Program-made: the position numbers and the translations under genes
Source of the DNA: Fimenecus sp045543095
GTDB lineage: Bacteria > Bacillota > Clostridia > Oscillospirales > Acutalibacteraceae
Direction of reading: 5' to 3'
Length of the DNA stretch: 64,000 nt
Assembly (NCBI GenBank): GCA_045543095.1
Contig: JAZQMC010000028.1
Location: forward strand, 1-64,000
Shown here: positions 1-6,559 of the stretch, in pieces
Layout of the letters: each line of letters starts with the position of its first letter
Numbering within the stretch: the first letter of the stretch is position 1
The notes under the pieces: model-generated
Database searches by the model: none
What the model was told of the DNA's origin: nothing
The model's input: only the letters and a program-made list of their open reading frames with translations

Positions 1-28
1 ATGCGTAAAAGTCATTAAGGTCGGGCAT
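1..28 (-). CDS. Start of a protein running off the left edge
   Basis: A reading frame starts at ATG 28 (minus strand) behind a good Shine-Dalgarno (AAAAGGAG) and encodes MPDLNDFYA before the window ends. It lies 17 bp downstream of the sigma-like gene on the same strand, so it is probably the next gene of that operon in the mobile element. Only nine codons are visible, so no function can be assigned. Confidence 0.5.
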
Positions 29-45
29 AGGTTTAGCTCCTTTTC

Positions 46-954
46 TCAAAAATCATATCCTGTTTCAATCAGCTTTTTCTTCATTTTGCCAAGTGCTTTT
101 CTGTAGTTTGAGTCTGCTGTTGCGGGGGATGAAACTCTGTGGTCGAAGGCTAATTCCTCAAAGGTTTTAGGTTTGCGAGGTTTATAGGTAGGATTGCCCT
201 TGTAGTCGGGGTTCTCGCAATCGGGGACCTCGGTTGAGTAGCATTCTCTGCAAAATGCAAGGTGCTCTGATACCAAGGCACGTTCACGGTAGTTTAGTGC
301 ATCTTCAAATACATTCATTACAAGATTTGCTCGTTCAAATTTAACACACAGAACATCAGGACGGGAGGTGTTGTCAGAAGCAACCTCTTCTCGGCTTTCT
401 TCACCGTCTTCGTCAGCATACTGTCTGTAAAACTCAACAAACTGTGTGTTCTGTAATCCTGAACGGATAATTTCTTCTGCCTTCTCTTTTATTGCACCGA
501 TTTCATCTGCTATTTTCTGCATTGTTATATCGTCGGTTTTCTCTTCGTTTTCATAAAACAGGCGCATTGCTTTGCGAAGCCTTAAATCTTCATCAAAGCT
601 CTGTACCGTAAAGCCTCGTCTCATTTTGCGGATGTACTCGTGAATCTCACGCTTTGCCGTGTTTTCCTTGAATTTCACAAAAGGTATATCCCGTGAAAGG
701 TCATACTCCTGCAAGGCTTTCCACATACCTATAATGAAGGCTTGCTTCATGTCCTGAAAATGACCGGGCATTGCATAGTTCTGTACCCAACCCATAACCT
801 TTGTGTTGAGCGTGTTTTCATAATAATGAAGTAACCACAAGAAGTATTTTTCATCCTTCTTTTTGCAATAAAGCTCAATGTATCCCTGAAGCTCCATTTT
901 AGGCGGAGCGGGTATTATTCTGTACATCACAAGGTCCTGTTGCCATTCTCTCAC
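46..954 (-). CDS. Sigma-70-family-like regulator of a mobile element
   Basis: About 302 residues. The middle resembles sigma-70 region 2: a stretch like QDMKQAFIIGMWKALQEYDL is followed by a basic helix (REIHEYIRKMRRGF) and a region-3-like TMQKIADEIG helix. The C-terminal part has a region-4-like helical segment ending in SNYRKALGKMKKKL. Such divergent sigma factors are common in clostridial integrative elements and probably redirect RNA polymerase to element promoters; that role is inferred. Start choice: a GTG at 963 lies inside the Shine-Dalgarno (TAAGGAGGTG), whereas GTG 954 sits 8 nt behind GGAGG and is the more likely start. It follows the DUF6076-like gene by 13 bp, so the two are probably co-transcribed. 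Confidence 0.7.
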   Translation of the reverse strand: MREWQQDLVMYRIIPAPPKMELQGYIELYCKKKDEKYFLWLLHYYENTLNTKVMGWVQNYAMPGHFQDMKQAFIIGMWKALQEYDLSRDIPFVKFKENTAKREIHEYIRKMRRGFTVQSFDEDLRLRKAMRLFYENEEKTDDITMQKIADEIGAIKEKAEEIIRSGLQNTQFVEFYRQYADEDGEESREEVASDNTSRPDVLCVKFERANLVMNVFEDALNYRERALVSEHLAFCRECYSTEVPDCENPDYKGNPTYKPRKPKTFEELAFDHRVSSPATADSNYRKALGKMKKKLIETGYDF

Positions 955-967
955 GGGTGACACCTCC

Positions 968-2074
968 TTACTTTATTGATTTTGCCGCATCCTCATACAG
1001 CTTTTTCTTTTCCATATCCTTTGGGTATTGGGTAAGCTCGTATTCCGTTTCTTCGACTGCACGGTACATTCTGTCTTCGGCCAGCCTTGTTGCCAGTTCT
1101 GCAAACTCAGGTGTGATTTTGCCTCTGCTTTTATCTACACGTATTGAACCGCAACGGTTTCTGTATATTCTGAGTGCCGGGTCGTTTTCGCATCTTTCTT
1201 TTAAGTTTATATATGCCGCATATCTTCTGCAGGTGATCCGTTTACCGTTGTGTTTGAATGGAGCATAGCCGTTACAGTATTTCTGCCGTCTTGCAGTCAG
1301 CATAAGAAAATGCTTTTTGCAGATTTCACATTGCCTCGGATAATGACCGTACTGTATTCCCTCAAACAAATCCGTAACAATAAAGCTGTAGAAGCTGTTG
1401 AAATACAGCCTTCGTGCAACAAGACTTTCTGAAGTGTATTCCGTGTTCGTGGGAATAACCTTTTCACCGAAAATATCGGTGGCAAGACGAGACAGATGTT
1501 CTTTGCTGAATTTCTCCAGCTCATCAAGTCTTGACACAAACCTTTTGAGCTTATTGAATGCAAGAGTAATATCATCACCGAGGTTATCATAAAAGCCGAG
1601 AGTTGTGTTTACCTCGTTCAGCAGTTTTTCTGCCTTAGTGAAAAAGTCCTTATCATATTCGGGCGGCAGGATTCCGAGGATGATATATTCCTCTTTGATA
1701 TTCTGCAGCTTACCCTTACGGTGGAAGTATTCAATTAATATTTCTGCATTTTCATATGTGAAAAGCTTTGCAATTCGTTCCTTTTCTTTGTCGATGTCAA
1801 TAAGGTTAAAGGGCTTGAGCTTCGGCAAGGCAGTAAATATATTGTTGATTACGGTTACGGCTTCAACAAAAAGTCGGGAATTTAAATAGCCTTTGGAGAG
1901 CGTATCTTCAAGCTCCCAATTCTCGGCTCTGAAAACAGATATTCTTGCGGCAGTATCGTCCTTGTAATACTGATTGAGTAGGTCAACCGTATATTGCCCC
2001 GCATCAACAGTTTTTGATGCAACGGTTACTTTTCCGACACTGTAATCGGCATAGAAGAAGCCTTTATCATTCAT
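968..2074 (-). CDS. DUF6076-like protein with a Cys-rich zinc site
   Basis: 368 residues, soluble, no signal peptide. The C-terminal third carries a probable zinc-binding cluster (CEICKKHFLM, then KYCNG and ITCRRYA), ending in lysine/arginine-rich helices. This resembles the DUF6076 family often found in clostridial mobile elements; its biochemical role is unknown. Start ATG 2074 has GGAGGTGGTAAAGG upstream, and a promoter-like sequence lies 20-50 bp ahead. It is the first gene of a minus-strand operon with the sigma-like gene and the partial gene at the left edge. A link to element transcription is inferred from that neighbourhood. Confidence 0.65.
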   Translation of the reverse strand: MNDKGFFYADYSVGKVTVASKTVDAGQYTVDLLNQYYKDDTAARISVFRAENWELEDTLSKGYLNSRLFVEAVTVINNIFTALPKLKPFNLIDIDKEKERIAKLFTYENAEILIEYFHRKGKLQNIKEEYIILGILPPEYDKDFFTKAEKLLNEVNTTLGFYDNLGDDITLAFNKLKRFVSRLDELEKFSKEHLSRLATDIFGEKVIPTNTEYTSESLVARRLYFNSFYSFIVTDLFEGIQYGHYPRQCEICKKHFLMLTARRQKYCNGYAPFKHNGKRITCRRYAAYINLKERCENDPALRIYRNRCGSIRVDKSRGKITPEFAELATRLAEDRMYRAVEETEYELTQYPKDMEKKKLYEDAAKSIK

Positions 2075-2096
2075 CCTTTACCACCTCCTGACAAAA

Positions 2097-2126
2097 ATTA
2101 TATCATAGTCCATAGTCATTATACAA
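2097..2126 (-). promoter_or_regulatory. Promoter of the DUF6076-sigma operon
   Basis: Minus-strand extended -10 (TGATATAAT, hexamer 2097-2102) with a weak -35 TTGTAT (2121-2126) at 18 bp. The same TGATATAAT -10 occurs in both cargo-cassette promoters. Confidence 0.45.
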
Positions 2127-2191
2127 ATTTTACTGTCCAATAAAACGGACTTTGCTTTTTGAGAGATATGTAAATATCATTATAATTGCAA

Positions 2192-2234
2192 ACTACCTCG
2201 CAAGGAATAGTCATCCTGCGAGGTAGTTTTTTTG
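2192..2234 (+). terminator. Rho-independent terminator-like hairpin
   Basis: ACTACCTCGCA pairs perfectly with TGCGAGGTAGT across a 14-nt loop and is followed by seven T on the + strand. No + strand gene lies just upstream in the window, so it may block read-in toward the zinc-finger gene or act as a leader attenuator. Confidence 0.6.
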
Positions 2235-2511
2235 TTTTATGGGGTTTTAAGATAATTTTATAAAATTTTTGTTTCGATTATTGTACTAAAAATTATATAT
2301 GTGCTGAAAAGCCTTGATGTATAAGGTTTTGAGCCTTGTTTCGCACATCGTTTTTTACTGTTTCGTGATTCTGTATGATTTTCGATTTTTTCTACATTAA
2401 ATAATCAGAGGAGGGAAAACACAAGGTTATTCATCTTTCGGCAAGCAGTTTAAAGAGATTAACTCTGTAGTTTCCCGAATTGCTAAACTATCAATAAAGG
2501 AGAGCATAAAA

Positions 2512-2883
2512 ATGACACATGCTGAGTATGAATACGAAAATCAGGAAGACCTTAAATATCTCTGGTATCTGCAGGTTACGGGCAGAGCAACCGAGTATGC
2601 AACCGTCAGGAGGATCATCTGCAAGGGTTGTGAACGGGTATATTTCACACAGGTTCACTGTGTGAAGTTTTGCTATCACTGTCAGCAAGGCAATGTGGGG
2701 GCAATGTATGTAAAACGGAGAAAAAGCCTTGAAAGGCGTGAAAACACCGTATGCAAAAATTGCGGAAACACCTTTACACCCAAGAGGGCAGGTGCGGTGT
2801 ACTGCAGTAATGCTTGCAGACAAAAGGCCTATCGTGAGCGTGTTACGGATAGCGTAAGTCATCAGAATGATGACATACCATAA
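2512..2883 (+). CDS. Small double zinc-finger protein of the mobile element
   Basis: 123 residues with two Cys4 clusters. The first is CKGC followed by CYHC; the second is CKNC then YCSNACRQKAYR, a MYM/zinc-ribbon-like finger frequent in element-borne regulators. It is probably a DNA-binding or protein-interaction factor of the element; function unproven. ATG 2512 has a good AAGGAG Shine-Dalgarno. The frame is also open upstream for about 36 codons and there is a second strong ribosome binding site (GAGGAGGG at 2408-2415), but no start codon follows it. An N-terminal extension may have been lost. The palindrome-rich tract directly downstream could be its target. Confidence 0.65.
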   Translation: MTHAEYEYENQEDLKYLWYLQVTGRATEYATVRRIICKGCERVYFTQVHCVKFCYHCQQGNVGAMYVKRRKSLERRENTVCKNCGNTFTPKRAGAVYCSNACRQKAYRERVTDSVSHQNDDIP

Positions 2884-3016
2884 ATGTAACGATAAATTAT
2901 CAATACTGCGTTACGGATGTGGTACTTGATAAAAAGTATCATGTACCATAACTGTAACGGTATAATGTTACATAAATAGTACGTGGTATTTTCTCCACTT
3001 ACTACAACCGTAACGG
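2842..3016. repeat. Cluster of GTTACGG/CCGTAAC motifs around a hairpin
   Basis: GTTACGG or its complement occurs at 2842, 2910, 2954 and 3008, with shorter GTAACG/GTTAC at 2886 and 2967. Between the 2910 and 2954 copies lies a hairpin with 11-nt arms (2921-2931 and 2937-2947, one mismatch, loop AAAAG). The array starts inside the zinc-finger gene and fills the gap behind it. An iteron-like or regulator-binding site is plausible; no protein is assigned. Confidence 0.5.
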
Positions 3017-3046
3017 AAGGTGTTTTGAGAGTGACGTGTTATGTTT

Positions 3047-3079
3047 AAATCAACGGATACAAAGCAACCGTTGATTTTT
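3047..3079 (+). terminator. Terminator-like hairpin after the zinc-finger gene
   Basis: AAATCAACGG pairs perfectly with CCGTTGATTT over an 11-nt loop, followed by a short T run. It could end a transcript from the zinc-finger gene about 160 bp upstream. Confidence 0.5.
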
Positions 3080-3117
3080 CAATTGGTCTGATTTCGGCTT
3101 TTCAATCGGTCTGATTT
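3078..3117. repeat. Two 17-bp direct repeats
   Basis: TTCAATTGGTCTGATTT (3078-3094) and TTCAATCGGTCTGATTT (3101-3117) differ at one base and are offset by 23 bp, just outside the terminator of cargo cassette 1. Role unknown. Confidence 0.5.
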
Positions 3118-3133
3118 TTCCGCTTTCGGCAAG

Positions 3134-3196
3134 TAATAAAAACTTAGGGAACAAACTGACTGTAAACAAGTGCAATTTGTTCCCTAAATGTTTGAT
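3134..3196 (-). terminator. Cassette 1 terminator (repeat A1)
   Basis: Perfect 12-bp stem TTAGGGAACAAA / TTTGTTCCCTAA followed on the minus strand by GTTTTTATT, just after the metallophosphoesterase stop. The whole 63-bp segment is nearly identical to 4182-4245, the terminator of the second cassette. Confidence 0.8.
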
Positions 3197-3202
3197 TTTG
3201 AT

Positions 3203-3961
3203 TTAAGCAATTCTGATTATTTGTTCGTAAAGCATGACGAAATCACACATTATTTGTTTGTTGTCATGATAATGTCCGAAAAACCATTTTTTGAATTTAA
3301 CCTTTTCATTAACGATATCAAAATACTCAGTTAACTCATCGGATTTATAACAACCGCCTGAAAACATTGCGACAACTTGTTGGGGAGCACAATGAGTTAT
3401 TATAAAGTCAACTTCATAATTGTGTTCGGCAAGCGTATTTAATCCGAAGATCATTTCTTCTTCGGTTGGCATTTCTTCTTTCCACCAAGAAATGTTGTTT
3501 ACACGAAACATCTTATTGGCTTTTGACCAGCGCTTGTATTTTTCATTAAATTCTCTTTCTGTTTTAAAGTCGGCTGGGTCAAGAATTCCGTCATTAATAT
3601 CGTGACTTTTTGCACCGCCAAAAGCAAATATCTTTTTATCGCAAATATCAAAAACATAGCCGCGCATCAGATGATAAATATTATCACGAATTTTGTGTGC
3701 TTTACCGCCGTGAAAATCAACAGTTTCAAACTCACTGTTCAAACGTGTATAGTTTTCGTGGTTGCCATCAACAAAAAGTGTTGTGAACGGTTTGTCATTC
3801 AACCATTTCAGCCAATATTTTTCTTCGTTGTTATCATTCCACAATCCGAAATCACCACAAATAATTACAAAATCATCACGCGACATTTCCTTTTGTTCAG
3901 GAAATATATTTGTGGAGAATTTAGTCCAATCGCCATGTGTATCGCCCGTACAGTAAATCAT
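3203..3961 (-). CDS. Calcineurin-like metallophosphoesterase
   Basis: 252 residues with the metallophosphoesterase signature in order: GDTHGD (residues 6-11), GDFG, GNHEN, THCAP and GHYHD, which supply the ligands of a di-metal centre. It should be a cytosolic hydrolase of phosphomonoesters or phosphodiesters; the substrate is not evident. It forms a stand-alone transcription unit: a TTGAAA/TATAAT promoter 26 bp upstream of the ATG, a GGAG ribosome binding site, and a strong terminator immediately after the stop. The flanks closely match those of the neighbouring NUDIX/pyrophosphatase unit, which suggests exchangeable cargo of the mobile element rather than a core function. Confidence 0.85.
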   Translation of the reverse strand: MIYCTGDTHGDWTKFSTNIFPEQKEMSRDDFVIICGDFGLWNDNNEEKYWLKWLNDKPFTTLFVDGNHENYTRLNSEFETVDFHGGKAHKIRDNIYHLMRGYVFDICDKKIFAFGGAKSHDINDGILDPADFKTEREFNEKYKRWSKANKMFRVNNISWWKEEMPTEEEMIFGLNTLAEHNYEVDFIITHCAPQQVVAMFSGGCYKSDELTEYFDIVNEKVKFKKWFFGHYHDNKQIMCDFVMLYEQIIRIA

Positions 3962-3986
3962 AAATATATCTCCATTCGTTTTTTTG

Positions 3987-4016
3987 ATTATATCACATAT
4001 TTCTAACGCTTTTCAA
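3987..4016 (-). promoter_or_regulatory. Cassette 1 promoter
   Basis: Minus-strand TTGAAA (4011-4016), 18 bp spacer, TATAAT (3987-3992) preceded by TG (extended -10). It drives the metallophosphoesterase. Confidence 0.75.
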
Positions 4017-4027
4017 TTGTGTGGAAA

Positions 4028-4077
4028 TATATAATAACTGCCACCACAAATGAAGATTCCGATATATGAAGACTGCG
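4028..4077. repeat. Repeat B1 upstream of the cassette 1 promoter
   Basis: A 50-bp segment containing ATAATAACTGCC and TATATGAA; it matches 5198-5247 with about five mismatches. Both copies lie just upstream of a cassette promoter, on the same strand. Confidence 0.75.
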
Positions 4078-4130
4078 TTGGATTTTTGGTGAAGGGGCGT
4101 TGTGACCCTTTACCACTTTTATGTTCATAA

Positions 4131-4161
4131 ATTTCAAGTGACCAATGTGGTCACTTGAAAT
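4131..4161. other. Perfect 14-bp inverted repeat between the cassettes
   Basis: ATTTCAAGTGACCA and its exact complement TGGTCACTTGAAAT are separated by ATG. There is no following T tract, so it is more likely a protein-binding or recombination site than a terminator. It sits at the junction of repeat B1 and repeat A2. Confidence 0.6.
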
Positions 4162-4181
4162 ATTATCTGTTTTGGAGTTCC

Positions 4182-4245
4182 TAATAAAAATTCAGGAAAC
4201 AAACTGACTGTAAATAAGTACAATTTGTTCCCTAAAATATTTGAT
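4182..4245 (-). terminator. Cassette 2 terminator (repeat A2)
   Basis: Near copy of 3134-3196: a TTAGGGAACAAA-type stem and a minus-strand T tract (ATTTTTATT) immediately after the NUDIX gene. One arm has diverged slightly (CAGGAAACAAA). Confidence 0.75.
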
Positions 4246-4259
4246 CTACAAATTGGAAA

Positions 4260-4751
4260 TTATATGTTTAATTCCTTAACAATCTCTAATGCCCTAGATG
4301 ATGCCAGAGCATCTGTTCCCATTTCTAAAAGTGCAGTTTTATCTACCCACTTATAGTCAACTGTTTCTCCATCTTGTAAAATAACGGCATCTTTATCCCA
4401 ATCAGTAATACATAAATATTCCACATAAAGAGAATGGTGTCCATCATGTATAATTCTTTTAAGCTCTTGCAAATTGCAAGATACGATGCCTGTTTCTTCT
4501 CGCAATTCTCTGACGGCACACTCCATTGGTATTTCACCCTTCAATGCAGAACCGCCTGCCGTTAATTCCCACATTCCGCCTAAATGTTTTTCAAAATCTC
4601 TTTGCATAAGCAGATAGGTTCCGTCATTATGCTTAACAATTATTTCACACACTAAATGATACATACCATCAGGAACGGTTTTTCCCCTTACTAATGTAGC
4701 AGTCTCTATTTTATTAAACTGCCTATCATATGCATCCCACATCTCGACCAT
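4260..4751 (-). CDS. NUDIX hydrolase
   Basis: 163 residues with a complete NUDIX box, G-x5-E-x7-REL-x-EE-x-G (GSALKGE, then RELREETGI). NUDIX enzymes cleave nucleoside diphosphates linked to another group; the substrate here is unknown. The N-terminal WDAYDRQFN segment resembles the subgroup related to IPP-isomerase-like NUDIX proteins. Start: an in-frame TTG at 4766 overlaps the Shine-Dalgarno (GGAGAGG), so ATG 4751 is preferred. It follows the pyrophosphatase-like gene by 23 bp in the same transcription unit, so pyrophosphate produced by a NUDIX reaction could be removed by its partner (inference). Confidence 0.85.
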   Translation of the reverse strand: MVEMWDAYDRQFNKIETATLVRGKTVPDGMYHLVCEIIVKHNDGTYLLMQRDFEKHLGGMWELTAGGSALKGEIPMECAVRELREETGIVSCNLQELKRIIHDGHHSLYVEYLCITDWDKDAVILQDGETVDYKWVDKTALLEMGTDALASSRALEIVKELNI

Positions 4752-4774
4752 AAAGCACCTCTCCAAATTGGATT

Positions 4775-5119
4775 TTATCGACGTATTAAAACACCTTTCA
4801 TAAACTGTGTTTCATTATGTGTTTCGTATACTATTTCCTTTTCTTCTTCCGTGCATCCAATCAGTATTTTAATTTCTGAATCTTTCTTCATTAAATCAAC
4901 AATACACATTATCGCATCAAGCTTTTTCTCGCCGCTTCCAACCCACACATCTATTCCTGCACCATCCATAGAGGTTGTGTTTTTCAAATATCCATAATCA
5001 ACCCGATAAATGAAATTGGGATACTTAGGATGCGAAGTTCCTTTTGGTCTATCAATTATTATTTCTGAATTATTCACCAATTCATCTAATGCGTTCCAAA
5101 ATTCAATATTATGTTGCAT
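4775..5119 (-). CDS. Inorganic pyrophosphatase-like protein
   Basis: 114 residues, shorter than the usual family I soluble pyrophosphatase (about 170). The centre, YRVDYGYL followed by DGAGIDVWVG, matches the family I signature DYGY...DGDPIDV that coordinates metal and pyrophosphate. N- and C-terminal strands of the full enzyme are reduced, so activity on PPi itself is uncertain; it may act on another pyrophosphate compound. It is first in the cassette 2 transcript, ahead of the NUDIX gene, with a promoter about 40 bp upstream of the ATG. Confidence 0.7.
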   Translation of the reverse strand: MQHNIEFWNALDELVNNSEIIIDRPKGTSHPKYPNFIYRVDYGYLKNTTSMDGAGIDVWVGSGEKKLDAIMCIVDLMKKDSEIKILIGCTEEEKEIVYETHNETQFMKGVLIRR

Positions 5120-5156
5120 CTTATCAATCCTCTACAAATTTCTATTTGCTGAACTA

Positions 5157-5185
5157 ATTATATCACACCAACACTATGTTTTCAA
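5157..5185 (-). promoter_or_regulatory. Cassette 2 promoter
   Basis: Minus-strand TTGAAA (5180-5185), 17 bp spacer, TATAAT (5157-5162) with TG extension. Same architecture as the cassette 1 promoter. Confidence 0.75.
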
Positions 5186-5197
5186 CACAACCTGATT

Positions 5198-5247
5198 ATA
5201 TAATAACTGCCCCCACAAATGCAGTTTCCGGTATATGAATACTGCGT
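5198..5247. repeat. Repeat B2 upstream of the cassette 2 promoter
   Basis: Second copy of the 50-bp segment at 4028-4077, with about five substitutions and the same position relative to the promoter. Confidence 0.75.
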
Positions 5248-5278
5248 CACATTTTTTAACTTAAACATTTTTACATAG

Positions 5279-5308
5279 CACTCGTCAGATTCTGACGGGT
5301 GTATTTTT
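5279..5308 (+). terminator. Terminator-like hairpin
   Basis: CACTCGTCA pairs with TGACGGGTG (one G-T pair), followed by TATTTTTAT on the + strand. It precedes the Cys-rich small gene and may be an attenuator or insulate it. Confidence 0.45.
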
Positions 5309-5342
5309 ATATCAAAAATTCAAAAGAAAGGAGGCATACCTA

Positions 5343-5564
5343 ATGCAAAAATTAAAACTTAACTCACGGTTATTTGAGAACGTATCAACGCTGATTAAAA
5401 CGCAGTGCTGTAACTGTTATGAAGAAAACTGTCTGTTACTTGATGACGGAGAAGCTCACATCTGTCCTCAGCTGATAACACCGAGTCATATTATCTGCAG
5501 ATATTTTTACGAGTCTGTATTGCCGGGTGACAAAACAATGCTGAAACGAATAACCGAACTTTAA
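5343..5564 (+). CDS. Small cysteine-rich protein of the mobile element
   Basis: 73 residues with a CCNCYEENC cluster plus two later cysteines, resembling short Cys-rich (VLP-type) proteins encoded beside mobilization genes in clostridial elements. No catalytic motif is visible. A strong AAAGGAGG ribosome binding site supports ATG 5343, and a terminator overlaps the stop codon, so this is probably a monocistronic unit. It is likely a metal-binding accessory or regulatory protein (inference). Confidence 0.6.
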   Translation: MQKLKLNSRLFENVSTLIKTQCCNCYEENCLLLDDGEAHICPQLITPSHIICRYFYESVLPGDKTMLKRITEL

Positions 5565-5594
5565 GACCTTCTGTTTTTCAGTTGGTCTTTTTTT
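5563..5594 (+). terminator. Rho-independent terminator
   Basis: AAGACC/GGTCTT stem with a T-rich loop and seven T, starting in the stop codon of the Cys-rich gene. Confidence 0.6.
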
Positions 5595-5747
5595 ATCGGA
5601 ATTTCCGTTCAGATGATAGAAACTTTTCTCTGAACAAATCATCGTTCAGGGGAAATCTATTCGATAAAGTGCAAAAAACACGGAAGGTATTCCGATGAAA
5701 AATGCTTAAAAAGTGTACTTAAAAATTTTTGAAAGGAGGGAAGTAAA

Positions 5748-6035
5748 ATGTCAAAGGCTAAAGAAACTCATTTGTGGTTTGAAAAAGGCGACGATGAAAT
5801 TCAGGTTGAAAGCTACAGTAAGAAGCTTAACGAAGCAATTCTTGAGCTGAACAAAAATGTTCCGGGTGCAGTATATATCATTGATGATGAAGAACGCGGT
5901 TTTCTTCGTGCAGCGGTGAAGCTTAAAAACATCACCTTTATGATACTGCCACCACAATCCGAGGAAACAAAGAAGGCTCAATCCGAAAACGGAAAGCGGA
6001 ACAGTAAGAATCTTAAAAATCAGAAACGCACCTGA
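5748..6035 (+). CDS. Unrecognised small protein upstream of the mob genes
   Basis: 95 residues, no membrane segment. The N-terminal 70 residues look like a compact alpha/beta fold (LWFEKGDDEIQVES; GAVYIIDDEERGFLRAAV), and the tail is polar and lysine-rich. I do not recognise the family. The ATG is preceded by a perfect GGAGGGAAGTAAA ribosome binding site. It lies directly ahead of the candidate oriT and mobC-relaxase block, so a mobilization role is possible but unproven. Confidence 0.55.
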   Translation: MSKAKETHLWFEKGDDEIQVESYSKKLNEAILELNKNVPGAVYIIDDEERGFLRAAVKLKNITFMILPPQSEETKKAQSENGKRNSKNLKNQKRT

Positions 6036-6073
6036 TAAGAAGCAAATCTTATTTCCGGTTGGTATTAAAACGA

Positions 6074-6171
6074 GGACAAACCAACGCTTGCGTTGATATT
6101 CTGATACTTTGTCCGAAGTTTAGCAAGCATTGGATTTGTATCCTCAAATCCGTAAAAACATCCGTTTTTAC
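6074..6171 (+). other. Candidate origin of transfer (oriT)
   Basis: The gap before mobC holds consecutive inverted repeats: GGACAAA (6074-6080) with TTTGTCC (6108-6114) enclosing CAACGCTTGCGTTG (6082-6095); GGATTTG/CAAATCC (6132-6151); and GTAAAAAC/GTTTTTAC (6152-6171). Relaxases of this type usually nick just upstream of mobC, so position and structure fit. The nick base cannot be assigned. Confidence 0.5.
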
Positions 6172-6211
6172 AACACAGAAAAAATATTATTTATAAGAAA
6201 GGAGAATTCCT

Positions 6212-6559
6212 ATGAGCAAAAGAACAAGAGATATAGACTTTCATGTGTATCTCAGTAAAGACGAAAATCAGATATTAGAAAACCTTTGCAAGAGAGTAAG
6301 AGTAAACAGAAGCGTGCTTATCCGTGCTTTGATTCTCGGTAAAAGGTTGGTTGAGGCTCCGCCTGTTGATTACAAACATTTTATTATTGAGCTTCGCAGA
6401 GTCGGTACTAACCTTAATCAGCTTACAGCTAAAGCAAATTCAATCGGTTATATTGATGCTGATGAGTGCAAAAGTGTACTAACAGAAGTGCGAAGACTTG
6501 AAAGTGACATTGCAAAATATTTCAAGTCAGGTAAGGAAGCGAATCGAGAATGGCTGTAA
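6212..6559 (+). CDS. mobC: MobC-like relaxosome protein
   Basis: 115 residues. The N-terminus (DIDFHVYLSKDENQILENLC) looks like a ribbon-helix-helix DNA-binding unit, and the middle (IELRRVGTNLNQLTAKANS) is the conserved segment of the MobC/bacterial mobilization family. MobC proteins help the relaxase melt and nick oriT. The gene overlaps the relaxase start by 10 bp, giving translational coupling, and has the ribosome binding site AAAGGAG. Confidence 0.85.
   Translation: MSKRTRDIDFHVYLSKDENQILENLCKRVRVNRSVLIRALILGKRLVEAPPVDYKHFIIELRRVGTNLNQLTAKANSIGYIDADECKSVLTEVRRLESDIAKYFKSGKEANREWL

Noticed and set aside
957..1889. Plus-strand frames across the DUF6076-like gene
   Set aside because: No ribosome binding sites, unlikely composition; they shadow a well supported minus-strand gene.
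3203..5119. Naming the three cargo hydrolases as a phage defence system
   Set aside because: Metallophosphoesterase, NUDIX and pyrophosphatase domains are generic; no defence-type sensor or effector domain is present.
5595..5747. Small Cys-containing peptide frame ahead of the unknown gene at 5748
   Set aside because: About 32 codons are open with no start codon and no ribosome binding site; at most a gene remnant.
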